A stretch of DNA of 23,361 nucleotides from DATEVL01 sp035471625 (GCA_035471625.1 DATIPT010000017.1:1-23361); one strand, 5' to 3'. Positions 7,617 to 14,812 are shown, numbered from the stretch's first letter. Made by a program: numbers and translations. The notes: generated by a model not told the origin, from the sequence alone.

Positions 7617-8495
7617 GTGACTGTGGAGACAACGATCCCCTTGGGAGGACGGGCTGGTCTGGCGCTCTCGACCGGCAGGGAGACCCCCCGGGCCTCAGGC
7701 AATGCTCTCGGACGGCTTCTGGAGCGTCCAGCCTTGGCCTTTGGCAGTCCGCCGCCCCTGCTTATGGACCTTCTGGATTGCACCCGGGCCGGGGCCGCTC
7801 TGCGGACGCCCATAGGGGTCGCTGCCTCCGGACCCCTGTGGATAAGTCTGGGCCAGGGGTCAGGCGCGCATTGCCTTGTGGTGCAGGCTCAAGGAGCGGC
7901 GCGGGCTGACTTCCTCCGAACGGTAGCCCTGGGCCTGGCCCTCGGCGCGCGCCCCATGCACCTGCAAGTGGTTGTCATCGACCTGAGCGGACGAGAGCTC
8001 CACCCCCTGGGGACCCTCCCGCATGCCACTGGAAATACGGCCGAGGATGGCATGGCGGCGCGGATGTGGCTCCGCTGGGTGGAAGCGGAATGGAACGCCA
8101 GGACCGCCGAGGGCCGTTTCTGGCCCCGCATGCTTGTGGTAGTCGACGATCTGGGATCCCTGATGGGCCTCGCCCCGCGGAGCGTCTCCGGAATGGCAGA
8201 GCTCCTCCTTCAGCGCGGCGCGCAAGCAGGCATCCATTTCCTGGCTGGGGTCGACCCTTCGGCGATCGGTCGAGTGCCAAAGGCAAGCCCGGTCTTCAAG
8301 CTCTTTCCTGGAGCGATGCCGGGAGCGTACCGCTGCCGAGAACTGGCCCGCGGGGAGGACTTCCAGGCTGCAACTGTTCCTGTCACCGACCTCGATTGGG
8401 TAGCGCGCGGTCGCCCGTGGCACCACCGGGGCGATCGGCCGACAGGACCCCATCCTGGCGCCGGCCGCCTGGACGCTCGGAGGAGCGGAGGATGA
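7617..8495 (+). CDS. FtsK/SpoIIIE-like protein with degenerate P-loop
   Basis: The 292-residue protein resembles the FtsK/SpoIIIE ATPase core: SGPLWISLGQGSGAHCLVV, then FLRTVALGLALG, VVVIDLSGRELHPLGTLPHA (about 118-137), the Walker B strand MLVVVDDLGSLM (172-183) and the AGIHFLAG segment (204-211). Where FtsK has GTTGSGKS this protein has QAQGAARA (about 90-97). The P-loop Lys is Arg and the following Ser is lost, so ATP hydrolysis is unlikely. There are no membrane segments and no FtsK gamma domain. The start is GTG 7617, or GTG 7623, which has GGAG 5 bases before it. It is the first gene of a three-gene operon and overlaps the next by ATGA. It carries a perfect DnaA-box sequence inside (7837-7845). 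Its role is unknown; a DNA-binding or scaffold pseudo-ATPase is a guess. Confidence 0.72.
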   Translation: MTVETTIPLGGRAGLALSTGRETPRASGNALGRLLERPALAFGSPPPLLMDLLDCTRAGAALRTPIGVAASGPLWISLGQGSGAHCLVVQAQGAARADFLRTVALGLALGARPMHLQVVVIDLSGRELHPLGTLPHATGNTAEDGMAARMWLRWVEAEWNARTAEGRFWPRMLVVVDDLGSLMGLAPRSVSGMAELLLQRGAQAGIHFLAGVDPSAIGRVPKASPVFKLFPGAMPGAYRCRELARGEDFQAATVPVTDLDWVARGRPWHHRGDRPTGPHPGAGRLDARRSGG

Positions 8496-8770
8496 GCCGC
8501 GTTCGGATGTCGCGCGGGGCGGGGGCCGGAGACCCCGTGCATGTCTGGCTGAGGCCCGAGGGAGATGTCCCGGAGGAGTTCGTGTGGCGCGGCCAGCGGC
8601 ACCGGGTCCGGGCCGTTGAGGCGGAACGCAACCCCGGGGGGCTGCGCCTCAAGGGACTGCGCCGGCTCAGGGTCCGAACGAGTTCCGGGATGCGATGCAT
8701 CCTGGTCGAGGATGCGGGCATCGGTTCCTGGAGGATGGATCGCTTGATCGCCGCTGGAGGTTCGAGATGA
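8492..8770 (+). CDS. Small DUF6504-like protein
   Basis: The 92-residue protein starts at an ATG inside the ATGA overlap with the FtsK-like gene, behind a good GGAGGAGCGGAGG ribosome-binding region. The core, PEEFVWRGQRHRVRAVE (about 28-44), then RLRVRTSSGMRCILVED (about 58-74) and SWRMDRLIA, resembles the small DUF6504 domain: 'F-WRG-xx-V', then 'RV-T-G', then 'W-L-R'. DUF6504 genes are known beside ImuB/Y-family polymerase genes in some bacteria, which suggests a DNA repair link, but no polymerase is encoded here. Function is unknown. The domain match is by eye and weak in the middle. Confidence 0.6.
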   Translation: MSRVRMSRGAGAGDPVHVWLRPEGDVPEEFVWRGQRHRVRAVEAERNPGGLRLKGLRRLRVRTSSGMRCILVEDAGIGSWRMDRLIAAGGSR

Positions 8771-9012
8771 ATATCGGGATGCTATGGCTGGATACGGATC
8801 ACACCGCCGACCTTGAGAGCCGTCTGGGTCGCGCTGCGGCCTACTACGCAGCGAAGTATGGACGCCGGGCGAACCTGTGCATCGTTCACCCCGACATGGT
8901 TCGAGAAGGGGGGTTGGCGTCTGTCGGTGAGATGGCGGTGCGCGTCCGGACCGACATTGTCCGAGACCATGTCTGGGTCGGAGTGGAAGACGTCGAAAGC
9001 CGGGGTGGCTAG
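8767..9012 (+). CDS. Uncharacterised 81-residue protein, third gene of the operon
   Basis: The ATG overlaps the stop of the preceding gene (ATGA), so it is translationally coupled. The protein opens MNIGMLWLDTD, followed by a helical, Lys/Arg-bearing LESRLGRAAAYYAAKYGRRA, then a beta-like LCIVHPDMV and VRVRTDIVRDHVWVGVED near the C-terminus. I do not recognise the family. It is small, soluble and without cysteine clusters. Its TAG stop is shared in the palindrome CTAG with the stop of the convergent holA (9009-9012). The clean coupling and strong leader argue for a real gene despite its size. Confidence 0.75.
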   Translation: MNIGMLWLDTDHTADLESRLGRAAAYYAAKYGRRANLCIVHPDMVREGGLASVGEMAVRVRTDIVRDHVWVGVEDVESRGG

Positions 9013-10058
9013 CGGGCCAGGGAGGCGACGAGACTCTCCAGGCCGACCTGCAGGTCGGCTTTCCCCGTCTTCGTCGCCAGGTCGAGAGCGAAAAGCTCGC
9101 GGTAGACCAGTTGCAACTGCTCCATGGTGAAACCGAGCGCCTGACGACCGATCTTGTCGGCGGCGAAGCCGGGCAGGCGATGGGGGCTGGCGCACAAGAC
9201 TTCGTGGGGGGGTCGGCCGTCGTCGAGGGACTGGCGGGCCAGAACGAGCAGCCGGAACTGCCGGGCGACCATGCCGAAGACGTAGCGCGCATCCTCTTCT
9301 TCCAGGAGCTGCCACAGGATCCGCACCGCCTGTCTTCCGTTGCGCGTGCCCAGGGCGTCGACGAGGGCGAAGATGCTCGTCTCGGCGTGGAAGGGTGTGA
9401 GACGCACCACGTCTTCCCGGTCGATGGGCCGAGAGCCATCGGTGAAATCGACCAGCTTGTGCAGCTCCTGGTCGGCGAGGAGCGTGTCCTCGCTGGAGTA
9501 TTCCCGCAGGAGCGACGCCCCTTCGGCAGTGATGTCCCCTCCCAGCCGCTGGGCCCGGGTGGCAAGCCAGCGGTCGAACGATGGACCTCGAGGGCTGCGG
9601 TGCTCCCGGGCAAGGGAGCGCTCGGGGTGGGCCTGGATCCAGCGATAGACGGGCGAAAGGCGCTGGTGGATGCTGGCGAAATCGGTTGATCCTTGCCCCT
9701 TCCCCCGGCCGGCGCGCTTCTCCGCCTGGGCATAGTCGATCCGTTCGATGGCCACGAGGACCGAGGTCGGAGGGATCCCTTCGAGCAACTGGAAGAACCG
9801 GTCGGGCAGCCCGGGCGACCGGGCGGGGATCATCCCAAGGTCGAGCACGACCATGCGTCGGGGGGCGAGGAACGGAAACGAGTACAGCTGTGCCTCGAAC
9901 GCCGCCAGATCGAGGCGGGAGGCGGTGAACCGGGTGAGGTTGGAGTCGGACGTCGTCGGGTCGCCGAGGCGACCAATCAACTCGGCCAAACGCTCCTGGA
10001 GGGCGAGTTCGTCATCGCCGAAAAGCAGGATGACTGTTGGCTTTGAGGGTTCCGCCAT
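9009..10058 (-). CDS. holA: DNA polymerase III, delta subunit
   Basis: HolA is the clamp-loader subunit that opens the beta ring. The 349-residue product begins at the ATG 10058 with MAEPSKPTVILLFGDDE, the usual start of delta. LYSFPFLAPRRMVVLDLG (about 58-75) is the family's 'PFF-x-R-VVV' segment, normally near the beta contact. The C-terminal half has LADQELHKLVDF and VFGMVARQFRLLVLARQ, which match delta's collar domain. An arginine- and glycine-rich insertion (about 110-150) is unusual but does not break the frame. The frame stays open 104 codons further upstream, but that stretch is low-complexity and overlaps the DUF6391 gene. The ribosome binding site is weak. It follows the DUF6391 gene by 41 bases and is convergent with the 81-residue gene, sharing CTAG. 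Confidence 0.9.
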   Translation of the reverse strand: MAEPSKPTVILLFGDDELALQERLAELIGRLGDPTTSDSNLTRFTASRLDLAAFEAQLYSFPFLAPRRMVVLDLGMIPARSPGLPDRFFQLLEGIPPTSVLVAIERIDYAQAEKRAGRGKGQGSTDFASIHQRLSPVYRWIQAHPERSLAREHRSPRGPSFDRWLATRAQRLGGDITAEGASLLREYSSEDTLLADQELHKLVDFTDGSRPIDREDVVRLTPFHAETSIFALVDALGTRNGRQAVRILWQLLEEEDARYVFGMVARQFRLLVLARQSLDDGRPPHEVLCASPHRLPGFAADKIGRQALGFTMEQLQLVYRELFALDLATKTGKADLQVGLESLVASLAR

Positions 10059-10099
10059 GGCGCCCGTCCGCAGAGACTCTCCGAGCTCGGGAGCTTGGC

Positions 10100-10609
10100 C
10101 TAGCCGGCCGTGAGGACGCGGTGAAGGGTCACCCGGCCGCGTCGCCACGTCTTGACTTCGGTGATTCTCATGCCCATTGGGTCGGCCTGGGTCGTGACTG
10201 AGCGTTGGAGGGCCGTGCCGAGGGGCTGGGCGATGAGGACTCCCAAGAGCGTGACGAAGATAGCAGTCGGAAGACGTTCGACCCGTCGGCGTGTCCCGGA
10301 TCGACCGGCCAGGCTGACGAACGCTGCCAGTCCTCCGAGGACAGCGGTCGTCATCAGATTGGTGCCGCAATTCGGGTGGATGGAAAGCCTCCGCTCGCCG
10401 CCAGCAAGGCGCTGAAGGGCCTCCTGGGCGGTGACCACGACCGCCTCGGAAGGGACATCCCCGAACAAGTAGAAACCGCGCGGGTCGGACCGGCCAACGA
10501 GCGTGGCCTGTGGGTGCCGAGCGCTCAATAGATGAATGGTGGCGTGCTCGAGGGCGTGGTTGCGGCGCGTGCGGCTGATGACCGGGCGGTTGAGAATGGA
10601 CTCAAGCAT
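10100..10609 (-). CDS. DUF6391 family membrane protein
   Basis: The 169-residue protein starts at ATG 10609 and contains RRNHALEHATIHLLS (15-29), the conserved His-rich segment of the DUF6391 family found mainly in Cyanobacteria and Chloroflexota. GFYLFGDVP follows near 45, then HPNCGTN (78-84). Two hydrophobic segments follow, about 84-102 and 113-133, the second ending before a basic C-terminus. Function is unknown; the conserved His and Cys could bind metal, but that is inference. It starts 11 bases after the dus stop and ends 41 bases before holA, so the three are likely cotranscribed. An earlier in-frame start exists only far inside dus and is rejected. Confidence 0.7.
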   Translation of the reverse strand: MLESILNRPVISRTRRNHALEHATIHLLSARHPQATLVGRSDPRGFYLFGDVPSEAVVVTAQEALQRLAGGERRLSIHPNCGTNLMTTAVLGGLAAFVSLAGRSGTRRRVERLPTAIFVTLLGVLIAQPLGTALQRSVTTQADPMGMRITEVKTWRRGRVTLHRVLTAG

Positions 10610-10620
10610 GATGACGCGGA

Positions 10621-11658
10621 TTATAGCGTGGTCGCGACCGGCGGCGGCGGCTCCGGGCCGATCGAGTGGACCGGATGAGCGGCTGATCGGCCTCCGGGCG
10701 TCGCGAGGAGATCGACGAGGGCCCGGAGTCGGATCGGATCGGTCTCGGTGAGAAGCGCCTTGCGCTTGGAGGCGGAACCGCCGAAGTGATCGAGGTAGCG
10801 GGCGAGATGCTTTCGGAACAGGATCGTGCCCCGGGCTTCGCCATAGAACTGGAGCATCGCCTCGAGATGTCGGCGGACTACGGCGACGACCTGAGTGGGG
10901 GTGGGCGGCGGAGCTCCCTCGAGGAAGATCCATGGATTGCCGACGGCGCCACGGCCGATCATGACGGCGTCGCAGCCGGTCTTCCGCCGGAGGCGGTCGG
11001 CGTCGGCGGAGGATCGCACATCGCCATTCCCGATGACCGGGATGGAGACGGCGGCCTTGACCTCCCCGATCGGTTCCCACGCGGCCGCTCCGGTGTAGCC
11101 CTGCTGCTTGGTGCGCCCGTGGACCGCCAGGAGTTGAGCGCCGCTGTCCTCGATGATTCGGGCGATCTCCAGGTAGTTGCGTGAGGCATCATCCCAGCCA
11201 AGGCGGATCTTGGCTGTCACCGGGATCGGCAGGGCCGCACTAAGGGTCTGCACGATCCGGCCGACCTTGGCTGGATCGCGCAGCAGACCGGCGCCAGCGC
11301 CGCGTCCGGCGACGCACCGGGCCGAGCACCCCATGTTGATATCCAGGAAGTCGGGACCGTAGTCCAGGAGGCGCAATGCGGCCTCGCGCAGGCGGTTCTC
11401 GTTGTCATCGAATAGCTGGAAGGCGAGCGGATGCTCCTCCGGCGTGTGCGCGAGCGCCTCCTGGGCCTGCGTTGACCCCGACAGGACGGCTGCCGGGCTG
11501 ACAAACGGAGTGTAGCTGATCGCGGAGCCGAAGGACCGGCTCAGTGAGCGAAAGGGCAGGTCGGACATCCCGTCCATCGGTGCGAGCACACGGTGTCCGT
11601 AGACCGGGATTGGGCCGATCTTGAATGAAGGCGCCGGAGGTCTGTCGATGGAACCCAT
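10621..11658 (-). CDS. tRNA-dihydrouridine synthase
   Basis: Dus enzymes reduce uridines in the tRNA D-loop using FMN and NAD(P)H. The 345-residue protein has VLAPMDGMSDLPFR (24-37), the FMN-binding opening. LDINMGCSARCVAGRGAGAG (105-124) carries the catalytic Cys111; the usual GCP reads GCS here. The active-site Lys150 is in TAKIRLG, and VHGRTKQQ (179-186) has His180. GNGD (210-213) and MIGRGAVGNPW (233-243) complete the phosphate-binding region. The overall pattern resembles DusB, but I do not assign the subtype. I chose ATG 11658: the 25 extra upstream codons are non-conserved and would overlap holB. A TATCCT -10 lies 7 bases before the ATG, suggesting a leaderless mRNA. It heads the group with the DUF6391 gene and holA. 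Confidence 0.94.
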   Translation of the reverse strand: MGSIDRPPAPSFKIGPIPVYGHRVLAPMDGMSDLPFRSLSRSFGSAISYTPFVSPAAVLSGSTQAQEALAHTPEEHPLAFQLFDDNENRLREAALRLLDYGPDFLDINMGCSARCVAGRGAGAGLLRDPAKVGRIVQTLSAALPIPVTAKIRLGWDDASRNYLEIARIIEDSGAQLLAVHGRTKQQGYTGAAAWEPIGEVKAAVSIPVIGNGDVRSSADADRLRRKTGCDAVMIGRGAVGNPWIFLEGAPPPTPTQVVAVVRRHLEAMLQFYGEARGTILFRKHLARYLDHFGGSASKRKALLTETDPIRLRALVDLLATPGGRSAAHPVHSIGPEPPPPVATTL

Positions 11659-11665
11659 GGGCGGT

Positions 11666-11671
11666 AGGATA
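11666..11671 (-). promoter_or_regulatory. -10 element for dus, apparently leaderless
   Basis: TATCCT on the minus strand fits the TANNNT pattern and ends exactly 7 bases before the dus ATG, which has no ribosome binding site. That spacing is the signature of leaderless genes in Actinobacteria and Deinococcus, where transcription starts at the ATG. It mirrors the holB element on the other strand. Confidence 0.45.
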
Positions 11672-11687
11672 ACACGTGGGCGCGGCA

Positions 11688-11704
11688 CGATTCGACTAGA
11701 ATCG
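11688..11704 (+). promoter_or_regulatory. -10 element for holB within an inverted repeat, apparently leaderless
   Basis: TAGAAT (11697-11702) ends exactly 7 bases before the holB ATG at 11710, and no Shine-Dalgarno sequence is present. The element sits inside the inverted repeat CGATTC-GACTA-GAATCG (11688-11704). TAGAAT is the same hexamer seen at the dnaA and FtsK-like operon promoters. No -35 is apparent. Confidence 0.45.
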
Positions 11705-11709
11705 CCTTG

Positions 11710-12669
11710 ATGGGTTGGGACTTGATCGGACACGCGTGGGCGGTGGCGCTGCTGCGGCGACAGATGCAGCGAGGTTCACTGCATCACGCCTATCTCTTCA
11801 GCGGACCGGAAGGCGTGGGGAGGCGGCGCCTGGCGATGGCGTTCGCACAGGCGCTCCTGTGCGAGTCTCCGCCCGAGCCCGGAGAGACGTGCGGGGCATG
11901 CCGAGGCTGTCGGCAGGTTCCCCAGGAAGCGTACCCGGACCTGCACATGGTGGCCCGTTCCGAGGACAAGCAGGGCCTGGCCGTCGACCAGATCCGAGAC
12001 TTGCAGCGGCAACTGGCCCTGGCGCCCCTGGCGGGCTCGCGGCGCGTCGCCGTGCTCCTCGATGTGGATCGAGCGAGTCTTGGAGCGGCGAACGCCCTCC
12101 TGAAGACCCTCGAGGAGCCGCCGCCGAGAGTGATCCTGCTCCTTACGGCTGTGGATGTGGAGCAGATGCCGGCGACGATTGTCTCCCGGTGCGAGTCCCT
12201 GCTGCTGCGACCCGTTGCCACGGGCGAGATCGCCGCGGAGCTGCAACGTCTGGGCGCGAGCTCGGAAGAGGCGCGCACCTGGGCGCAGCAGTCCGCCGGC
12301 CGGCCGGAGTGGGGCCGGGCCCTGATGGACGACCCGGAATTCCGGCAACGGCTGGCCGAGCACGCCACGGCCTACCACGAGGTTCTGAGTGCGGATCTGG
12401 GTCGGCGTTTCGCGCTCGCCGATTCCTGGAAGGATGACACCCAATTGGAAGAGCGGCTCTCGGTTTGGATCTCCCTGGCCGGCGAGAACCTGCGGGAGCT
12501 GACACGCGCGAGCGGCGAGGGGGAGGCAGACCATGATGAGTTGGGGCGCGTGGCGCAAGGGCGGCGGACGATGGATGCGTTGATCCGGACGCTCGATGGA
12601 CTCCGGCACAATGTGAACACTCGGCTGGCGCTGGAAGGGATGATGCTGGAGCTTCCCCGCTCACCTTGA
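11710..12669 (+). CDS. holB: DNA polymerase III, delta prime subunit
   Basis: HolB is the clamp-loader stator. The 319-residue protein starts MGWDLIGHAWAVALLRRQ and has HHAYLFSGPEGVGRRRLA (25-42), a P-loop in which the usual GK is GR, so it probably does not bind ATP productively, as in other delta prime proteins. A zinc module follows with C51, C61, C64 and C67 (CGACRGC). DQIRDLQRQL, LLDVDRAS, NALLKTLEEPP (128-138) and the SRC motif (159-161), which supplies the arginine finger, are all present. A TTG at 11707 is in frame, but ATG 11710 matches the family. It lies divergent from dus and close to holA, in a separate transcript. Confidence 0.94.
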   Translation: MGWDLIGHAWAVALLRRQMQRGSLHHAYLFSGPEGVGRRRLAMAFAQALLCESPPEPGETCGACRGCRQVPQEAYPDLHMVARSEDKQGLAVDQIRDLQRQLALAPLAGSRRVAVLLDVDRASLGAANALLKTLEEPPPRVILLLTAVDVEQMPATIVSRCESLLLRPVATGEIAAELQRLGASSEEARTWAQQSAGRPEWGRALMDDPEFRQRLAEHATAYHEVLSADLGRRFALADSWKDDTQLEERLSVWISLAGENLRELTRASGEGEADHDELGRVAQGRRTMDALIRTLDGLRHNVNTRLALEGMMLELPRSP

Positions 12670-12754
12670 AACCGGTCTGGCGATGGCGCCGAGAGGCAGG
12701 CGCGCCGATCCGGCCGGGAGCGGCGGCACAGTGAGGTCGAACGCGGCCTGAGGG

Positions 12755-13015
12755 TCAGCGGGGCTCGAGGATCAGGCGGATGGCCGTCCGCTCGTTGCCG
12801 TCGATGTCGACCGCCGTGAATTCCGGAAGGCAAACGACCTCGATGCCATCGGGGCGAAGGTAGTCCCTGGCGATGGCCGCCGCCTTGACGGCTTGATTCA
12901 CGGCCCCGGCACCGATCGCCTGGACCTCAGCGCGGCCGGTTTCGCGAACCATGCCGGCAATGGCGCCGGCTACTGCTGAGGTCCGAGAGCCGGCCGAAAC
13001 CTTGATGACGGGCAA
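12755..13015 (-). CDS. spoVS: Stage V sporulation protein S family (SpoVS), TTG start
   Basis: From a TTG at 13015 the protein is 86 residues, the same length as the Bacillus SpoVS. It begins (M)PVIKVSAGSRTSAVAGAIAG and continues AIGAGAVNQAVKAAAIAR and VCLPEFTAVDIDGNERTAIRL, a close match to this Alba-like, nucleic-acid-binding family. The longer frame to 13120 is rejected because AAAGGAG at 13023-13029 sits 7 bases before the TTG and the upstream residues are not conserved. SpoVS is widespread in non-spore-forming Chloroflexota and Deinococcota, so its presence does not imply sporulation. It lies 119 bases after the first deoxynucleoside kinase, on the same strand, and may have its own transcript. 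Confidence 0.93.
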   Translation of the reverse strand: MPVIKVSAGSRTSAVAGAIAGMVRETGRAEVQAIGAGAVNQAVKAAAIARDYLRPDGIEVVCLPEFTAVDIDGNERTAIRLILEPR

Positions 13016-13022
13016 CGGATGT

Positions 13023-13029
13023 CTCCTTT
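13023..13029 (-). promoter_or_regulatory. Ribosome binding site fixing the TTG start of spoVS
   Basis: AAAGGAG on the minus strand, 7 bases before the TTG at 13015. It is a near-perfect Shine-Dalgarno sequence and the reason for choosing TTG over the upstream in-frame ATG at 13120. Confidence 0.8.
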
Positions 13030-13134
13030 GGCGAGTTGCGTGCCCGGTTGGATCCTTCCGGGACCGGAGCTGCCCGGCGTCCTGGAGCCGGTGACGTGCG
13101 AGCCGGCGTGCCTCCCTCACGGCCAGGGCGGATA

Positions 13135-13806
13135 TCAGTTCGTGCGCCCGTTCACCCTGGCGACTTCCTCCTCGTCAAAGACCACCTCCTCCTTGCCTTC
13201 AAGCTTCTCGTAGATCTTGGAAACGATCAGGTCGAGATGGCTGTCGTGGGCCACGTAGTTTAGATCGCTGGCCGGCACGGTCAGGACCGGACACAGGGTG
13301 AAGGTTGCGATCCACTCTTCATAAAGGTCATTCAACTGGTTCAGGTACTCCGGCTGGATATCGCGTTCGTAGCTGCGCCCGCGCTGCGCAATCCGGTCGA
13401 GGAGGGTTGGGACGTCACACCGTAGGTAGACCACGAGGTCGGGCGCAGGAAGGAACTGGGTCAGGACAGTGTAGAGCTCCCGGTAGCTGCGATAGTCCCG
13501 TTCGATCATGAGACCTTGACGGGACAGGTTGCGGGCAAAAACCTCGGCGTCTTCGTAGACGCTGCGATCCTGGATGGAGGACGTCGGATGGTCGCACAGC
13601 TCCCGGTGGATGCGGAGCCGGCGGGTGAGGAAGAAGATTTGGGAGTGGAAGGACCATGTGCGCATGTCTCGGTAGAAGTCGGCCAAGTACGGATTCTCGC
13701 CGACGGGTTCGAAGAAGGGCTGCCAGGAGAGGCGCTGGGCCAGGAGTTCGACCAGGGTCGACTTCCCCACCCCGATGTTGCCCGCCACTGCGATGAACTT
13801 CTTCAT
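13135..13806 (-). CDS. Deoxynucleoside kinase (dNK family), first paralogue
   Basis: The 223-residue protein begins MKKFIAVAGNIGVGKST with P-loop GNIGVGKST (9-17). EPVGENPYL (33-41) supplies the catalytic Glu, DRS (80-82) is the family's Asp-Arg-Ser motif, and RGRSYERDIQ (142-151) is the lid. It should phosphorylate a deoxynucleoside (dA, dG or dC type) for salvage; the sequence does not fix the base. GGAG lies 6 bases before the ATG at 13806. The open frame extends 36 codons further, but that stretch is non-conserved and overlaps the nucleotidyltransferase gene. It starts 13 bases after that gene. The acidic C-terminal tail (EEVVFDEEEVARVNG) is absent from the second paralogue. Confidence 0.92.
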   Translation of the reverse strand: MKKFIAVAGNIGVGKSTLVELLAQRLSWQPFFEPVGENPYLADFYRDMRTWSFHSQIFFLTRRLRIHRELCDHPTSSIQDRSVYEDAEVFARNLSRQGLMIERDYRSYRELYTVLTQFLPAPDLVVYLRCDVPTLLDRIAQRGRSYERDIQPEYLNQLNDLYEEWIATFTLCPVLTVPASDLNYVAHDSHLDLIVSKIYEKLEGKEEVVFDEEEVARVNGRTN

Positions 13807-13819
13807 CCTCGTCTCCAAC

Positions 13820-14812
13820 CTACGCGCCTTGGTGTACGGACCAGGTTTCGAGGGTGACCTCCCGGTCATCCAGGTACGTTTCGAGTTCGTCAAAGCGCCG
13901 TGGCGCGTCCCCATCGGTTAGTCCCAAGGTGGACCGGGCCGCCTCCCATGGGGCCAAGTGGTCCTCGGCCTCCGAGAAAGCGACGAGGGTAGCGACGGCA
14001 CGATCCCAGGTTTCGAGGAGCGTCCACAGGACGAGGTGGGGATCGTCGGTCTCGAGCAAGGCCTGGAATCCCTTCAAGTAGTACGCTCGTCGTTCCGGGC
14101 CGAGATCGGTCTCGGTGGGCAGGTCCTGCAAACTGTCGAAGGCCTTGGCCCAGGCTGCAACCCAGGCCGGCAGGTGATGGGCCCCGCATAGATCGGCGCC
14201 GAGCAGCCGCAGGAGGTCGTGATAGGCCTCGGGGTAGCCGGCTTCCTGGGTGGCCGCGCGGAGGGTTGAAAGGACGCGTCGCCCGGCGGAGGGTTGTCCG
14301 GCGAGCGACGCCACGGCGTTGGCGCCGCAGGCGGCGGCGCGCAGGAACGAGGCAATCCAGGGACGATCGGATGTGAGCTGGGCCCGGATCCCCCGGGCCC
14401 TCTCGAGGAAGGCCTTGGCGCGAGCGAGGCGATGGTCGGGGCGGAGAAACTGCCCGCGGGCGGATGCCTGAGCCCACTCGAAGAAGTGCTCTGGGTCGTA
14501 GAGCGGAAGCGGGTCGTAGATGGCCGGGCCCAGCCACGGGTGGTGGCGCAGCAGCCGTGGCTGGGCGTAGCGCTCGCGATGGTGATGGGCGATATCAATG
14601 TGGATGTCGTCCGAAAGCGGCACAATCTCGCGTTCCAGCAGCGGCTCCGAGGCGTGGATCAGGACCAGATCGATATCGGCGGCACCGCCGAGGATCGCCT
14701 GATCGTGGACGATCGATCCGATCAGGTAGGCGGCCAGGAGCCCGTTGCCGTCGGCGCGACGGTCGACTTCGTCGCGGGCCAGGTCGATCAACTGCGCTTG
14801 GGTGACCCTCAC
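13820..14812 (-). CDS. Nucleotidyltransferase-fold protein between two dNKs
   Basis: The 330-residue protein opens with a helix and then YLIGSIVHDQAILGGAADIDLVLI (29-52). This is the pol-beta-type nucleotidyltransferase signature, with Gly-Ser at 32-33 and the DxD pair D46 and D48. A third carboxylate, D73 in DIHIDIAHHH, completes the expected metal triad, so it may be catalytically active. The remainder is largely helical, Ala/Leu-rich, and unlike any family I recognise. The GTG start overlaps the TGA of the upstream dNK by four bases (GTGA), so it is coupled to it. It ends 13 bases before the other dNK. Substrate unknown: kanamycin-type, MNT-type or nucleotide-related activities are all possible. 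Context favours a link to nucleotide metabolism. Confidence 0.8.
   Translation of the reverse strand: MRVTQAQLIDLARDEVDRRADGNGLLAAYLIGSIVHDQAILGGAADIDLVLIHASEPLLEREIVPLSDDIHIDIAHHHRERYAQPRLLRHHPWLGPAIYDPLPLYDPEHFFEWAQASARGQFLRPDHRLARAKAFLERARGIRAQLTSDRPWIASFLRAAACGANAVASLAGQPSAGRRVLSTLRAATQEAGYPEAYHDLLRLLGADLCGAHHLPAWVAAWAKAFDSLQDLPTETDLGPERRAYYLKGFQALLETDDPHLVLWTLLETWDRAVATLVAFSEAEDHLAPWEAARSTLGLTDGDAPRRFDELETYLDDREVTLETWSVHQGA

Noticed and set aside
10059..10370. 104-codon N-terminal extension of holA
   Set aside because: Low-complexity Arg/His/Pro stretch overlapping the DUF6391 gene; MAEPSKPTVILLFGDDE is the family start.
13807..13914. 36-codon extension of the first dNK
   Set aside because: Overlaps the nucleotidyltransferase gene, while a good ribosome binding site precedes MKKFIAVAGN.
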